A stretch of 56,829 nucleotides of DNA from Psychrobacter phenylpyruvicus DSM 7000 = NBRC 102152 (GTDB taxonomy: Bacteria; Pseudomonadota; Gammaproteobacteria; Pseudomonadales; Moraxellaceae): the NCBI RefSeq assembly GCF_000685805.1, contig NZ_JMKP01000021.1, positions 1 through 56,829 of the forward strand, in the 5' to 3' direction. Below, in pieces: positions 34,532 to 43,046 of the stretch. The notes below the pieces were generated by a model. That model was not told the DNA's origin, did not search any database, and saw nothing but the letters and a program-made list of their open reading frames with translations. The position numbers and the translations under genes are program-made. The stretch's first letter is position 1. Every line of letters starts with the position of its first letter.

Positions 34532-34601
34532 GTTTCATCACATAATAAGTTAATGGGGTGGTTTATTATTCATAACATTACAACTATTTATTGGCGCAAA
34601 T

Positions 34602-34625
34602 AAAAGGCCTCTAAAAAGAGACCTT
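34602..34625 (-). terminator. Terminator of sspAB
   Basis: On the minus strand AAGG-T-CTCT pairs with AGAG-G-CCTT (one mismatch) around a T-rich loop, followed by TTATTT. A moderate hairpin after sspB. Confidence 0.6.
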
Positions 34626-34697
34626 GCTATTATCAATAGTTTTGAACTATTTGGATAGTTTAACTTATGACAGCTAGTGGGTTTATCAGTTAGCTGC

Positions 34698-35141
34698 TTA
34701 TTTTAGGATTTTTAGCCCCGCTTTTTTAGCCCGCTCTATAGTATCTGCTTTGGAAGCCGGAGTGGGCTTAGCTTTAGTAGGTTCGGGCTCTTCTGGGGTA
34801 AAGTTATCATACTCTGCAGGATCAAACGGCATAGCGATTGATTGATTTTCTTTGGCAAAAAGTGCCATCACAGCCTGCATAGGAATCCATAGCTCACGAG
34901 AAACTCCGCCAAATCGGGCATTAAAGTTAATATAATTATTATCAATATTCATATTGCCTGTGGCTTGGCTGGCAATATTTAATACGATTTGTCCGTTTTG
35001 AACGTGCTCTGTTGGTATCACTAAATTATCTTGAGTGGCATCAACAAGCAAGTAGGGGGTTAGTGAATTGTCTTCTAGCCACTCATAAAAAGCTCTGATC
35101 ATATAAGGACGAGTAGGGGTTAATTTTAGGTCTTCTGTCAT
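34698..35141 (-). CDS. sspB: ClpXP adaptor, stringent starvation protein B
   Basis: Adaptor that delivers ssrA-tagged proteins to ClpXP. It has 147 residues. The folded part (1-112) carries RPYMIRAFYEWLEDNSLTPYL, HVQNGQIVLNIA, and INFNARFGGVSRELWIPMQAVMALFA, all SspB hallmarks. A flexible Pro/Lys/Thr-rich linker (about 113-138) leads to the C-terminal KKAGLKILK, the counterpart of the ClpX-docking tail of E. coli SspB. sspA lies 28 bp upstream in the same unit, the usual order. Confidence 0.95.
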   Translation of the reverse strand: MTEDLKLTPTRPYMIRAFYEWLEDNSLTPYLLVDATQDNLVIPTEHVQNGQIVLNIASQATGNMNIDNNYINFNARFGGVSRELWIPMQAVMALFAKENQSIAMPFDPAEYDNFTPEEPEPTKAKPTPASKADTIERAKKAGLKILK

Positions 35142-35169
35142 GGTAACCTCTGTTATATTTTAAATTTGT

Positions 35170-35784
35170 TTATGCCATGGTTTGTAAAAAGCTGTCGCGC
35201 TCAAATAGACGTTTTTGATACTCAAATAATGGTCGACATAAATGAGTAGGTAACTCTATCTGCATTTCATCCAGACGATACAGCATGGCCCCCAGCAGAA
35301 CATCACACCAACCAAATTCATCCGACATAAAATAGTTAGTTTGACCAAATATTGGCGACAAAGTCACTAAGGCATCGGACAGCTTTTGATGCGCAATTTT
35401 GGCTTGTTGCGGATTAATGCTGTCTTTGTGAGTTAATAAAATACGGCCAAGCTTCAACCAGTCATTTTGGATACGCCAAGCAAGTTGTCGTTGTAGCGCT
35501 TTTTGCTTGGGGCTATCGGGCAATAGCTTATGACCATGAAATCTGTCTTCTAAATACTCAAAAATAACATTGAGTTCGTATAAGCTGAAGTCGCGATGTA
35601 CCAAAACCGGAATGGTGTTGTAGGGATTTAACTGACGCAAATCTTCTGGTCGTTCACTATAAAGAAGCGATAAGTAATACTTTACTTTTTTTTCAGCTAA
35701 TAATAGTCGGATCACATGGCTATCGTACCCATCATCAGCATACAGCACAATCTGGCTATCAGGAATGTCTTTAGGATCAATCAT
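35170..35784 (-). CDS. sspA: Stringent starvation protein A
   Basis: GST-fold protein that binds RNA polymerase and alters transcription during starvation and stress. It has 204 residues. The N-terminal thioredoxin-like half contains VLYADDGYDSHVIRLLLAEKKV and NPYNTIPVLVHRDFSLYELNVIFEYLEDRF, typical of SspA; the C-terminal half is helical. The Tyr/Asp pattern at the start replaces the usual GST catalytic residues, as in other SspA. It precedes sspB and follows petABC, a conserved order. Confidence 0.93.
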   Translation of the reverse strand: MIDPKDIPDSQIVLYADDGYDSHVIRLLLAEKKVKYYLSLLYSERPEDLRQLNPYNTIPVLVHRDFSLYELNVIFEYLEDRFHGHKLLPDSPKQKALQRQLAWRIQNDWLKLGRILLTHKDSINPQQAKIAHQKLSDALVTLSPIFGQTNYFMSDEFGWCDVLLGAMLYRLDEMQIELPTHLCRPLFEYQKRLFERDSFLQTMA

Positions 35785-35871
35785 AGACTACATAAAGCAA
35801 TGAATAGACTAGCATAGTAACCAAACTGTCTAGGTTAATCAATTGCATAATCTTTACCAAATTTAAGGCAT

Positions 35872-35902
35872 AAAAAAAGACGATAGATTTCTATCGTCTT
35901 TT
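35872..35902 (-). terminator. Terminator of petABC
   Basis: On the minus strand GACGATAG pairs with CTATCGTC (35891-35898 with 35879-35886) around a 4-nt loop, then a run of 7 T. It separates the petABC unit from sspAB. Confidence 0.88.
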
Positions 35903-35939
35903 CTTTCAGTTTTCTATGATTATTAAAAGTTAGGAGAGG

Positions 35940-36659
35940 TTATTTTACGTCTTTCCAGAACTCTTTGTTTAATAGATAAACTGGGATTAATAAAATTAAT
36001 AAGAAGATCATCACGAAGAAACCATAACGCTTACGGTCTTCACGAACAGGCTCTGCCATCCAAGCCATGAAGTTGACTAAGTCACCCACACGGCTACGAT
36101 ACTCTTCTTCGCCTAATTCATTCTGTAAGTTGATTAGAACGTGAGGCATCGCTGCGTTCTGTAGCACCAGGTTATTGGCACCCCAAGGACGACTTGGATC
36201 TTCGTAGAAGCTTAGTAAGTAGGTATACACCCAGTCATCACTACGTAAGCGAGTTTCTAGCGATAAATCTGGTGGTGGCGCACCGAACCAACCTGCTTGA
36301 ATGTCTGGATCAACACCGTTATCAATATGGTCACCAATTTGATCAGAGGTTACCAATAAGTATTTTTCAACTAATTCTGGTGGAATCTCTAAGTCTTGAG
36401 CAATACGCGAGTGACGTACATATTTTGCAGTGTGACAGCCAGCACAGTAGTTCATGAACATGGTAGCACCACGTTGTAGCGAACCTTTGTTAGCAAAGTC
36501 GATTGGCGCAGTACTACAAGCTAGGTGTTCTTCAACCCCATCAGCGTTAGTGAAGGTACCACAGCCCTCACCACCTGCCGCTTGGGCAGATGTGGTGGCA
36601 GCTAGTGTTAGAGCAACACCAATTCCGAAGCCGGTCAATGATTTAGTTAAAGCACTCAT
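35940..36659 (-). CDS. petC: Ubiquinol-cytochrome c reductase, cytochrome c1
   Basis: Membrane-anchored haem c subunit of the bc1 complex, handing electrons to soluble cytochrome c. It has 239 residues. A signal sequence (about 1-27, ending SAQAA) is followed by the haem site CAGCH near 71-75, a distal Met region in the second half, and a C-terminal anchor helix GFFVMIFLLILLIPVYLL. Its ATG shares a base with the petB stop (TAATG), so translation is coupled. The haem needs the Ccm system, part of which lies at 44895-49725. Confidence 0.95.
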   Translation of the reverse strand: MSALTKSLTGFGIGVALTLAATTSAQAAGGEGCGTFTNADGVEEHLACSTAPIDFANKGSLQRGATMFMNYCAGCHTAKYVRHSRIAQDLEIPPELVEKYLLVTSDQIGDHIDNGVDPDIQAGWFGAPPPDLSLETRLRSDDWVYTYLLSFYEDPSRPWGANNLVLQNAAMPHVLINLQNELGEEEYRSRVGDLVNFMAWMAEPVREDRKRYGFFVMIFLLILLIPVYLLNKEFWKDVK

Positions 36660-37885
36660 TAGTGACCTCCAGTAACGCGTTCAGGTGGCTGCTTACATGT
36701 CTCAATTGATGTATAGATTGGCATCAATAAGAAATATAAGAAGTACAAGATAGTAAAGATACGACCTAGGATAGTGTTAACTGGAGTAGCAGGGGCCACA
36801 CCTAAGTAACCTAATACCAGGAAGCTAACTACGAAGATACCTAGAGCAATCTTAGATAAGATACCTTTGTAACGAATAGACTTCACAGGTGAACGGTCTA
36901 ACCAAGGTAATAAGAATAGCATGGCAATCGCACCACCCATGGCAATAACACCACCTAACTTATCAGGAACCGCACGTAAGATTGCATAGAATGGCGTGTA
37001 GTACCAAACTGGTGCAATGTGTGGTGGCGTTTTCAGAGCGTTAGCCGCTTCAAAGTTTGGTTTTTCTAAGAAGAAACCACCGCCTTCTGGGAAGAAGAAT
37101 ACCACAGCAAAGAAGATAATAAAGAAGACCACGATACCAACCATGTCATGCACGGTGTAGTATGGGTGGAATGGAACACCGTCTAAAGGCACACCATTTT
37201 TATCTTTTAGCTTCTTAATATCAACACCGTCAGGGTTGTTTGAACCTACGTGGTGTAGTGCTACTAAGTGGATAAATACCAGACCAACTAATACTAGAGG
37301 AATTGCCACAACGTGAAGGGCGAAGAAACGGTTTAGGGTAATACCAGAGATTAGGTAGTCACCACGAACCCATTCAGCCAGGCCATCACCGATTACAGGA
37401 ATAGCAGCAGGTAAGTTAAGAATAACCTGAGCACCCCAGAATGACATGTTACCCCAAGGTAGTAGATAACCGAAGAAGCCTTCCGCCATTAGACATAGGT
37501 AGATACCCATACCGATTAACCAGATAAGCTCACGAGGCTTCTTATATGAGCCATAGAGCATACCACGGAACATGTGTAGGTAAACCACCACGAAGAAGGC
37601 AGATGCACCCGTAGAGTGCATATAGCGAATCAACCAGCCGCCTTTTACATCACGCATGATGTATTCAACAGAGGCAAATGCGCCTTCAGCACTTGGGTTA
37701 AACATCATGGTTAGCCAAATACCAGTCACTAACTGGTTGACTAACACAATCATCGATAACACACCGAAGAAGTACCAAAAGTTAAAGTTTTTTGGCGCGT
37801 AGTACTTTGACATATGGTATTCATACGTCTCAGTAGCAGGGAAGCGGGCATCAACCCAGCTCATCATTTTTTTTCCAAAGCTCAT
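36659..37885 (-). CDS. petB: Ubiquinol-cytochrome c reductase, cytochrome b
   Basis: Eight-helix core subunit of the bc1 complex holding two b haems and the quinol sites. It has 408 residues. The haem ligands are visible as H in RYMHSTGASAFFVVVYLHMFRG and H in FALHVVAIPLVLVGLVFIHLVALHHVG. The Qo-site variant of PEW reads APVWYYTPFYAILR in place of PEWYF. GYLLPWGNMSFWGAQV is typical. It is placed 2 bp after petA and overlaps petC by one base. Confidence 0.96.
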   Translation of the reverse strand: MSFGKKMMSWVDARFPATETYEYHMSKYYAPKNFNFWYFFGVLSMIVLVNQLVTGIWLTMMFNPSAEGAFASVEYIMRDVKGGWLIRYMHSTGASAFFVVVYLHMFRGMLYGSYKKPRELIWLIGMGIYLCLMAEGFFGYLLPWGNMSFWGAQVILNLPAAIPVIGDGLAEWVRGDYLISGITLNRFFALHVVAIPLVLVGLVFIHLVALHHVGSNNPDGVDIKKLKDKNGVPLDGVPFHPYYTVHDMVGIVVFFIIFFAVVFFFPEGGGFFLEKPNFEAANALKTPPHIAPVWYYTPFYAILRAVPDKLGGVIAMGGAIAMLFLLPWLDRSPVKSIRYKGILSKIALGIFVVSFLVLGYLGVAPATPVNTILGRIFTILYFLYFLLMPIYTSIETCKQPPERVTGGH

Positions 37886-37887
37886 GA

Positions 37888-38472
37888 TTACGCCTCCCCA
37901 ACAGTTAAGATAGGACCATCTACGCTGTATTCTGGTACTGGTAAGTTAGTCGGAGCAGGAACACCACTGTATACACGGCCAGCTAGGTCATATTTCGAAC
38001 CATGGCAAGGGCAGAAAAAACCGCCGAACCAGCTATTACCACCTAAATCAGCAGCGCCTACTTCTGGACGGTAGTTAGGTGCACACCCTAGATGGGTACA
38101 AACACCTTCTACAACTAAGACGCTAGGCTCGCGAGAGCGAGTAGCGTTCTTGGCATACTCAGGCTGTACTGAAGCGTCCGAATTTGGGTCACTTAGCTGA
38201 GGAGTAACCTTTTCTAAGTTAGCCACCATCTCTTCAGTACGTTTAACGACAAAAATTGGCTTACCGCGATATTTAACCACAATCATTTGGCCATCTTCGA
38301 TAGCACTAATGTCTTGTGTAACGGCAGCACCTGCAGCTTCGGCCTTCGCACTTGGATACCAAGAGCGCACGAATGGTGTGGCCACCGAAGCAACCCCAAC
38401 TGCGCCTATAGCAGCAGTTGAAGCGATCAAAACTCTACGGCGTTTTATGTTGACGCCTTCGGCATGGCTCAT
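37888..38472 (-). CDS. petA: Ubiquinol-cytochrome c reductase, Rieske iron-sulfur subunit
   Basis: Carries the [2Fe-2S] cluster that takes electrons from ubiquinol. I start it at the ATG at 38472 (194 residues), because GGAGGAAG lies 6 bases upstream; the longer frame to 38499 has no such site. The N-terminus KRRRVLIASTAAIGAVGVA looks like a twin-arginine-type signal anchor. The cluster motifs CTHLGC and CPCHGS are intact. It is the first gene of petABC, after a terminator that ends rpsI. Confidence 0.95.
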   Translation of the reverse strand: MSHAEGVNIKRRRVLIASTAAIGAVGVASVATPFVRSWYPSAKAEAAGAAVTQDISAIEDGQMIVVKYRGKPIFVVKRTEEMVANLEKVTPQLSDPNSDASVQPEYAKNATRSREPSVLVVEGVCTHLGCAPNYRPEVGAADLGGNSWFGGFFCPCHGSKYDLAGRVYSGVPAPTNLPVPEYSVDGPILTVGEA

Positions 38473-38707
38473 TAAAAACTTCCTCCAGATAAAAGTCATG
38501 AAAAGACGAGGCTTAGTATATAAGGTACTCGCAACTTTTCATACTGGTATGTAAAACCCAATGCAATAAGAAGACAATAACGTTTAATTCCATAATGCTA
38601 TTTGTCATTAATAATAAATGTTGGGTTACATTGGCTTTGCCTAATATTACTAATTGTGTCTATTCTAAGCTATTTTAGTAATAAAATAAATTCGCATCTG
38701 TAAAAAT

Positions 38708-38739
38708 AAAAAAACCCTTGAGTCAACAAGGGTTTTTTT
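38708..38739. terminator. Terminator of rplM-rpsI
   Basis: AAAAAAACCCTTG (38708-38720) pairs with CAAGGGTTTTTTT (38727-38739) around a 6-nt loop. The symmetric A- and T-runs make it bidirectional. The rest of the gap 38500-38707 must hold the petABC promoter, which I could not identify. Confidence 0.88.
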
Positions 38740-38779
38740 AATATTAAATAAGCAAATACAACTCTGCCTATCAAATAAA

Positions 38780-39166
38780 TTAACGCTTAGAGAATTGAGG
38801 ACGTTTACGCGCTTTGCGTAGACCCAATTTCTTACGTTCAACTTGACGTGAGTCACGAGTAACGAAACCAGCTTCTTTAAGAGCAGGCTTAAGAGTTTCG
38901 TCAGACTCGATTAGTGCGCGAGTGATACCATGACGGATAGCACCGGCTTGACCATTGATACCACCACCTTTAACAGTAGCGTAGATATCATATGACTCAG
39001 CTGAATCAAGTAATTCTAGTGGCTGACGAACAACCATGCGTGAAGTTTCACGACCGAAGTATTCATCAAGTGGTTTGCCGTTGATAACGATATTACCAGT
39101 ACCTTTTGATAAAAAGACACGGGCAGTTGACGTTTTACGACGACCAGTTCCGTAATTGCGTTCCAT
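38780..39166 (-). CDS. rpsI: 30S ribosomal protein S9
   Basis: Small-subunit protein whose C-terminal tail reaches the P-site tRNA. It has 128 residues. [16 protein letters not shown] at the start, [15 protein letters not shown] in the middle, and the end [17 protein letters not shown] with the universal terminal SKR are all present. It lies 21 bp after rplM in the same unit. Confidence 0.98.
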   Translation of the reverse strand: MERNYGTGRRKTSTARVFLSKGTGNIVINGKPLDEYFGRETSRMVVRQPLELLDSAESYDIYATVKGGGINGQAGAIRHGITRALIESDETLKPALKEAGFVTRDSRQVERKKLGLRKARKRPQFSKR

Positions 39167-39187
39167 AACTTACTCCTGATTATGCGA

Positions 39188-39616
39188 TTAGATGTCTAGT
39201 TCTTTAGGCTGCTGGGCGGCATGTGGATGCTCAGTACCAGCGTATAGCTTCAACTTCTTAATGGTAGCATAACCAAGAGGGCCTTTAGGTAACATACCTT
39301 TTACGGCTTTCAAAAGAACTTCTTCTGGCTTATGAGCAATTAACTTAGTGAAGTTAGTCTCTTTGATACCGCCAGGGTAGCCACTGTGACGATAGTATTT
39401 TTTGTCTTGGGCTTTCTTACCAGTTACAGCAATCTTGTCTGCATTGATAACAACGATATAATCGCCAGTATCTACATGCGGAGTGAAAGATGGCTTATGC
39501 TTACCGCGAAGGCGATGAGCGATTTGAGTGGCAAGGCGACCTAAAGTTTTACCTTCAGCATCGACGATATACCAATCGTGAGTAACCTCAGCGGGCTTTG
39601 CACTTTGTGTTTTCAT
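39188..39616 (-). CDS. rplM: 50S ribosomal protein L13
   Basis: Early-assembly large-subunit protein of 142 residues. [39 protein letters not shown] and [11 protein letters not shown] are standard. It heads the rplM-rpsI unit. In E. coli L13 is the autogenous repressor of its own operon, and the leader here carries two hairpins that could play the same part. Confidence 0.98.
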   Translation of the reverse strand: MKTQSAKPAEVTHDWYIVDAEGKTLGRLATQIAHRLRGKHKPSFTPHVDTGDYIVVINADKIAVTGKKAQDKKYYRHSGYPGGIKETNFTKLIAHKPEEVLLKAVKGMLPKGPLGYATIKKLKLYAGTEHPHAAQQPKELDI

Positions 39617-39717
39617 GATTAAACCTTAAGTTATCAAGTGAAGCAGTTATCTGTGAAACAGCGAAACTGCTTCACTGTCGTTGAGAGTGTTGGGGGAAAC
39701 GGGGCTCTCAAAAAACA
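39617..39717 (-). promoter_or_regulatory. Structured leader of rplM-rpsI
   Basis: A perfect 11-bp inverted repeat, GTGAAGCAGTT (39638-39648) with AACTGCTTCAC (39665-39675), lies 21 bp before the rplM ATG. A second, 7 bp, is TTGAGAG (39681-39687) with CTCTCAA (39705-39711). There is no T-run after them on the minus strand, so they are RNA structures rather than terminators. Confidence 0.65.
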
Positions 39718-39724
39718 GACGCAC

Positions 39725-39753
39725 ATTGTAGTCATTGGCTACAAAAAAAGCAA
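39725..39753 (-). promoter_or_regulatory. Promoter of rplM-rpsI
   Basis: On the minus strand TTGCTT (39748-39753), 17 bp, TACAAT (39725-39730). The predicted start is near 39717, giving a leader of about 100 nt. Confidence 0.65.
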
Positions 39754-39876
39754 TATAAGATTGTAAACAGAGGGGTTTATTTCGCTAAACGGTATTTTAG
39801 GCGAGCTAAAACTCGTTTATGGTCCAAATTATAGTCTATTTTGGCGATTAGAGGCGATATCTTTTCAGTAATGCGG

Positions 39877-40659
39877 TTATATTTTCTCTATTTGCAGCAG
39901 GCTTGCAAAAACTTGGCCCATTTTAGTCTGTTTCAGCACATTATATTTATATGATAGCTGTTCAAGAGTCTGATTCAATTCTCGCTTATCTTCTATATAA
40001 AACAAAGTTTGTGAATTAACCAATCGGTTATCAATCAGCAAATTAATCATAGGCACCCATAACTCAAGATCATAAGGAGGATCTACAAAGACGATATGAT
40101 AATAAAATGTATCGCTGGGGCAGTCTGATTTATTGTTATCAATACTGGGGCCATCAATACTAGGATTATCACTACTGGGCAGCTCAATGTTTTGAGCAGA
40201 GTTTAGGGGTTTCTGACTAGGTAGCGCGGGAATGATATCTAAGGCATTGCCAATAGACAGTCGAAAGTTATCATTCGATAGTTTAAGCTTTTGTGCCGTT
40301 TGTGAAATAAGACTGGCTTGATGGGACTGAAGTTCAATAAAATCGACCCAGCTTGCACCGCGAGATAAAGCCTCAAAACCTAAGACGCCACTGCCGGCAC
40401 ATAGGTCTAACACATGGGCATCATGCAGCTCAAACTGGATCCAGTTAAACAGAGTTTCTCTTAACCGATCAGGGCTAGGTCGTAAGCCATCAGCATCTAT
40501 AAAGGGCACGAGTTGACGGCGAAACTGACCGCCGATTATGCGGACTTGGCCGGCTGCTTTAGCTTTGCTTCTTGTAGCAGTATTACGAGAGCCAACAGAC
40601 GTTTTTTTAGAGCGTCTTGCTTCAGCAGCTTTGTGTGGACGGTTTCGTTTGGCGTTCAT
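39877..40659 (-). CDS. rsmD: 16S rRNA (guanine966-N2)-methyltransferase RsmD, with an inserted loop
   Basis: SAM-dependent methyltransferase acting on 16S rRNA in 30S particles. It has 260 residues, longer than the usual 200. After a basic N-terminal tail come VRIIGGQFRRQLVPF and LRPSPDRLRETLFNWI, the SAM loop VLDLCAGSGVLGFEALSRGA, and the catalytic DPPY near 197. Between the last two, an insertion of about 35 Ser/Asp/Asn-rich residues (155-187) contains the short repeats DNPSID and DGPSID. It stands alone between rplM and mrdA. Confidence 0.93.
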   Translation of the reverse strand: MNAKRNRPHKAAEARRSKKTSVGSRNTATRSKAKAAGQVRIIGGQFRRQLVPFIDADGLRPSPDRLRETLFNWIQFELHDAHVLDLCAGSGVLGFEALSRGASWVDFIELQSHQASLISQTAQKLKLSNDNFRLSIGNALDIIPALPSQKPLNSAQNIELPSSDNPSIDGPSIDNNKSDCPSDTFYYHIVFVDPPYDLELWVPMINLLIDNRLVNSQTLFYIEDKRELNQTLEQLSYKYNVLKQTKMGQVFASLLQIEKI

Positions 40660-40801
40660 TACCTTGACCTTTAAGTTTTAACCTTTAAATCCTGATATTT
40701 AAATACAGTATTCACGTGCTTTTAGAAACGTTTTGCTTTTATTAAAGCTTTGTATCTATAGGCTGTAAAAGCTTTGAGTGACATAAGTCAATGGTTAAGA
40801 G

Positions 40802-42790
40802 TTAGGTTGCTGGCTTTGTCTCAGGTTTATTGGCCTCAGCTTCTTTTGCCTGTTTTTCTAAAGCTTCTTTTGCCTCACGCTCAGCGTCTAACTTCGCTTT
40901 AGCGGCAGCTTTCTCAGCTCTAATGATTTCTAATTCCTCTGCACTAGGAGGATTAATAGGGTCATTGGGTCGACGCAGCATCCAGTAATCAAATAAGGCT
41001 CGACCAATAGGCGCAGCTGTTGAGCTACCACCACCGCCGTTCTCTACTAAGACAGCGACCGCAATTTGAGGGTCCTCGACAGGAGCAAATCCAGTAAACC
41101 AAGCATGGTCCCAGTGACGTTTATCTAAGGCCGCCTTGTTATAGCTTTTACCTTGAGCAATAGATTTGACCTGAGCCGTCCCCGTTTTTCCGGCAATCCG
41201 GTAGCGGTTGGTATAGATGCCTCTACCTGTACCTCGTTTGATGGTCTCCTCCATAGCATCCCGCATCTTTAACCAGTCAGCCTCAGTCCCATTGAATTCA
41301 ATGGTTCCGGTAGGCTTATCGATGGGGTGCACCTCGGCTGCTCCCTCAGAGCGCTTAAGCATGTGCGGAGTTAGCTTCTTGCCGAGGTTGGCGGTCATGG
41401 CTGTCGCATTCGCTACTTGTAGTGGGGTGGCTAAGAAGTAGCCTTGACCAATACTAACAGAAATGGTCTCACCTGGGAGCCAAGCTTTGCCATAGGTATC
41501 CATTTTCCATTGTGGTGACGGCATTACTCCTGCTTTCTCATTGGGTAAATCAATTCCTGTAGGGCTACCAAAACCGAAACGAACCATCCAATCATGTAAG
41601 CGTTGGATGCCCATTTGATAAGACAGCTTATAGTAGTAGGTATCGACCGACATCACGATGGATTTAGTGAGGTTAACTGTACCATGACCGCCTTTTTTCC
41701 AGTCACGGAAGCGGTGGCTATCTCCTGGTAAAGTAAAGTAGCCTGGATCATAAATGGTGTCATTCCAGCCCATTAACCCATAATGAATTACACCCAGTCC
41801 TTCAAAGGGTTTAATAGTAGAAGCAGGAGGATACATCCCTTGCAAAGCCCGGTTATAAAGGGGCTGATCGGGGTCGTCGCGTAGGGCGCCATAATCTTTA
41901 AACGAAATACCGGAAATGAATGGGTTGGGATCAAAGCTTGGGTTACTTACAAACGCCAGAACATCGCCATTTTGCGGGTCAATGGCGACAATCGCTCCTC
42001 TACGACCATTTAGCTGATCTTGCGCTACTTTTTGTAGTCCATAATCTAAGCTGAGGTAGATATCATTGCCAGGCACGGGTGGAGTGTTGTCCAGCTTACG
42101 TAAGATATCACCATGAACGTTGGTTTCCACAGCTTGATGGCCTGCTTTACCTAACAGTAAGTCCTCATAGTATTTTTCGATACCGATTTTGCCAATGAGG
42201 TCTGTACCGGCATAGCGCTCTTTGTCAATTTCTTTCGACTCTTTATCATTGATGCGACCCACATAGCCAATAACATGAGCAAACAGTTCGTCATGAGGAT
42301 AGCTACGAGTGAGTTTACTTTGAATGCTCACTCCTTTAAAAAAAGGTTTTCGCTCACTAAACTGAGCCATCTGTTGTTCGTTAATACCAAGTTTAATGGT
42401 TACTGGGTCGTTTTTACTTTGCTCTATACGAGCTAAAATATCGACAACCTCTTCATCGGTTAAGTCAAAAATCGGCTTCAACAACTCAAGGGTGCGCTTT
42501 GGATCTTGCACCTCATCAGGACTAAGCATGGCGGTGAATACCGGCTTGTTGTCTGCTAATAAATGACCGTTTCTGTCGTAAATATAACCACGAGAAGGGG
42601 GGTCTGAGATTAGCTTAACTCGGTTGTTCTCAGCTTGAGTGGTATATTTCTCGTGAGAATATACTTGTAAATACCAATAGCGAGCCATTAGTCCTGATAG
42701 GCCTAAGAATATAAATAACGCAGCAAACAAAATGCGGTTTAAAAAACTGCGATTTTCTTGGCGAGTATCTGAGGAGATGGGTTGTTTCAT
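40802..42790 (-). CDS. mrdA: Penicillin-binding protein 2 (elongation transpeptidase)
   Basis: Peptidoglycan transpeptidase of the rod/elongation complex, anchored in the inner membrane. It has 662 residues. One N-terminal helix (about 19-36) is followed by the pedestal domain, then the transpeptidase domain with all active-site motifs: SxxK Ser324-Lys327 (PPASTIKP), SxD Ser381 (SVDTYYYK), and KTGT 535-538. A C-terminal tail of about 45 residues is Ala/Glu/Lys-rich. rodA does not follow. The identity as PBP2 rather than PBP3 rests on the YPPAST and SVDTYYY patterns. Confidence 0.95.
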   Translation of the reverse strand: MKQPISSDTRQENRSFLNRILFAALFIFLGLSGLMARYWYLQVYSHEKYTTQAENNRVKLISDPPSRGYIYDRNGHLLADNKPVFTAMLSPDEVQDPKRTLELLKPIFDLTDEEVVDILARIEQSKNDPVTIKLGINEQQMAQFSERKPFFKGVSIQSKLTRSYPHDELFAHVIGYVGRINDKESKEIDKERYAGTDLIGKIGIEKYYEDLLLGKAGHQAVETNVHGDILRKLDNTPPVPGNDIYLSLDYGLQKVAQDQLNGRRGAIVAIDPQNGDVLAFVSNPSFDPNPFISGISFKDYGALRDDPDQPLYNRALQGMYPPASTIKPFEGLGVIHYGLMGWNDTIYDPGYFTLPGDSHRFRDWKKGGHGTVNLTKSIVMSVDTYYYKLSYQMGIQRLHDWMVRFGFGSPTGIDLPNEKAGVMPSPQWKMDTYGKAWLPGETISVSIGQGYFLATPLQVANATAMTANLGKKLTPHMLKRSEGAAEVHPIDKPTGTIEFNGTEADWLKMRDAMEETIKRGTGRGIYTNRYRIAGKTGTAQVKSIAQGKSYNKAALDKRHWDHAWFTGFAPVEDPQIAVAVLVENGGGGSSTAAPIGRALFDYWMLRRPNDPINPPSAEELEIIRAEKAAAKAKLDAEREAKEALEKQAKEAEANKPETKPAT

Positions 42791-43046
42791 TAAATTTATA
42801 TACTTAGCAGGATAAAAAAAGAAAATAGGTCTAGAAGGGGAGGTGGTTTGTCAAAGTGACAGTGGTAGCGATTATATCATAACAAATCAAAGCTCATTCT
42901 ATTGCCTAGTGATTTTTAATGCAGCCTAAGCTATTGCAGTTTAGACTCATATCGAGCTATTATCAGGTCTCACTAGGACAGGTGAGTTGATTTAACTAAA
43001 TCTATAGCTGGTGTGGTAGAATTTTGCACACTGACACTACAATAAC

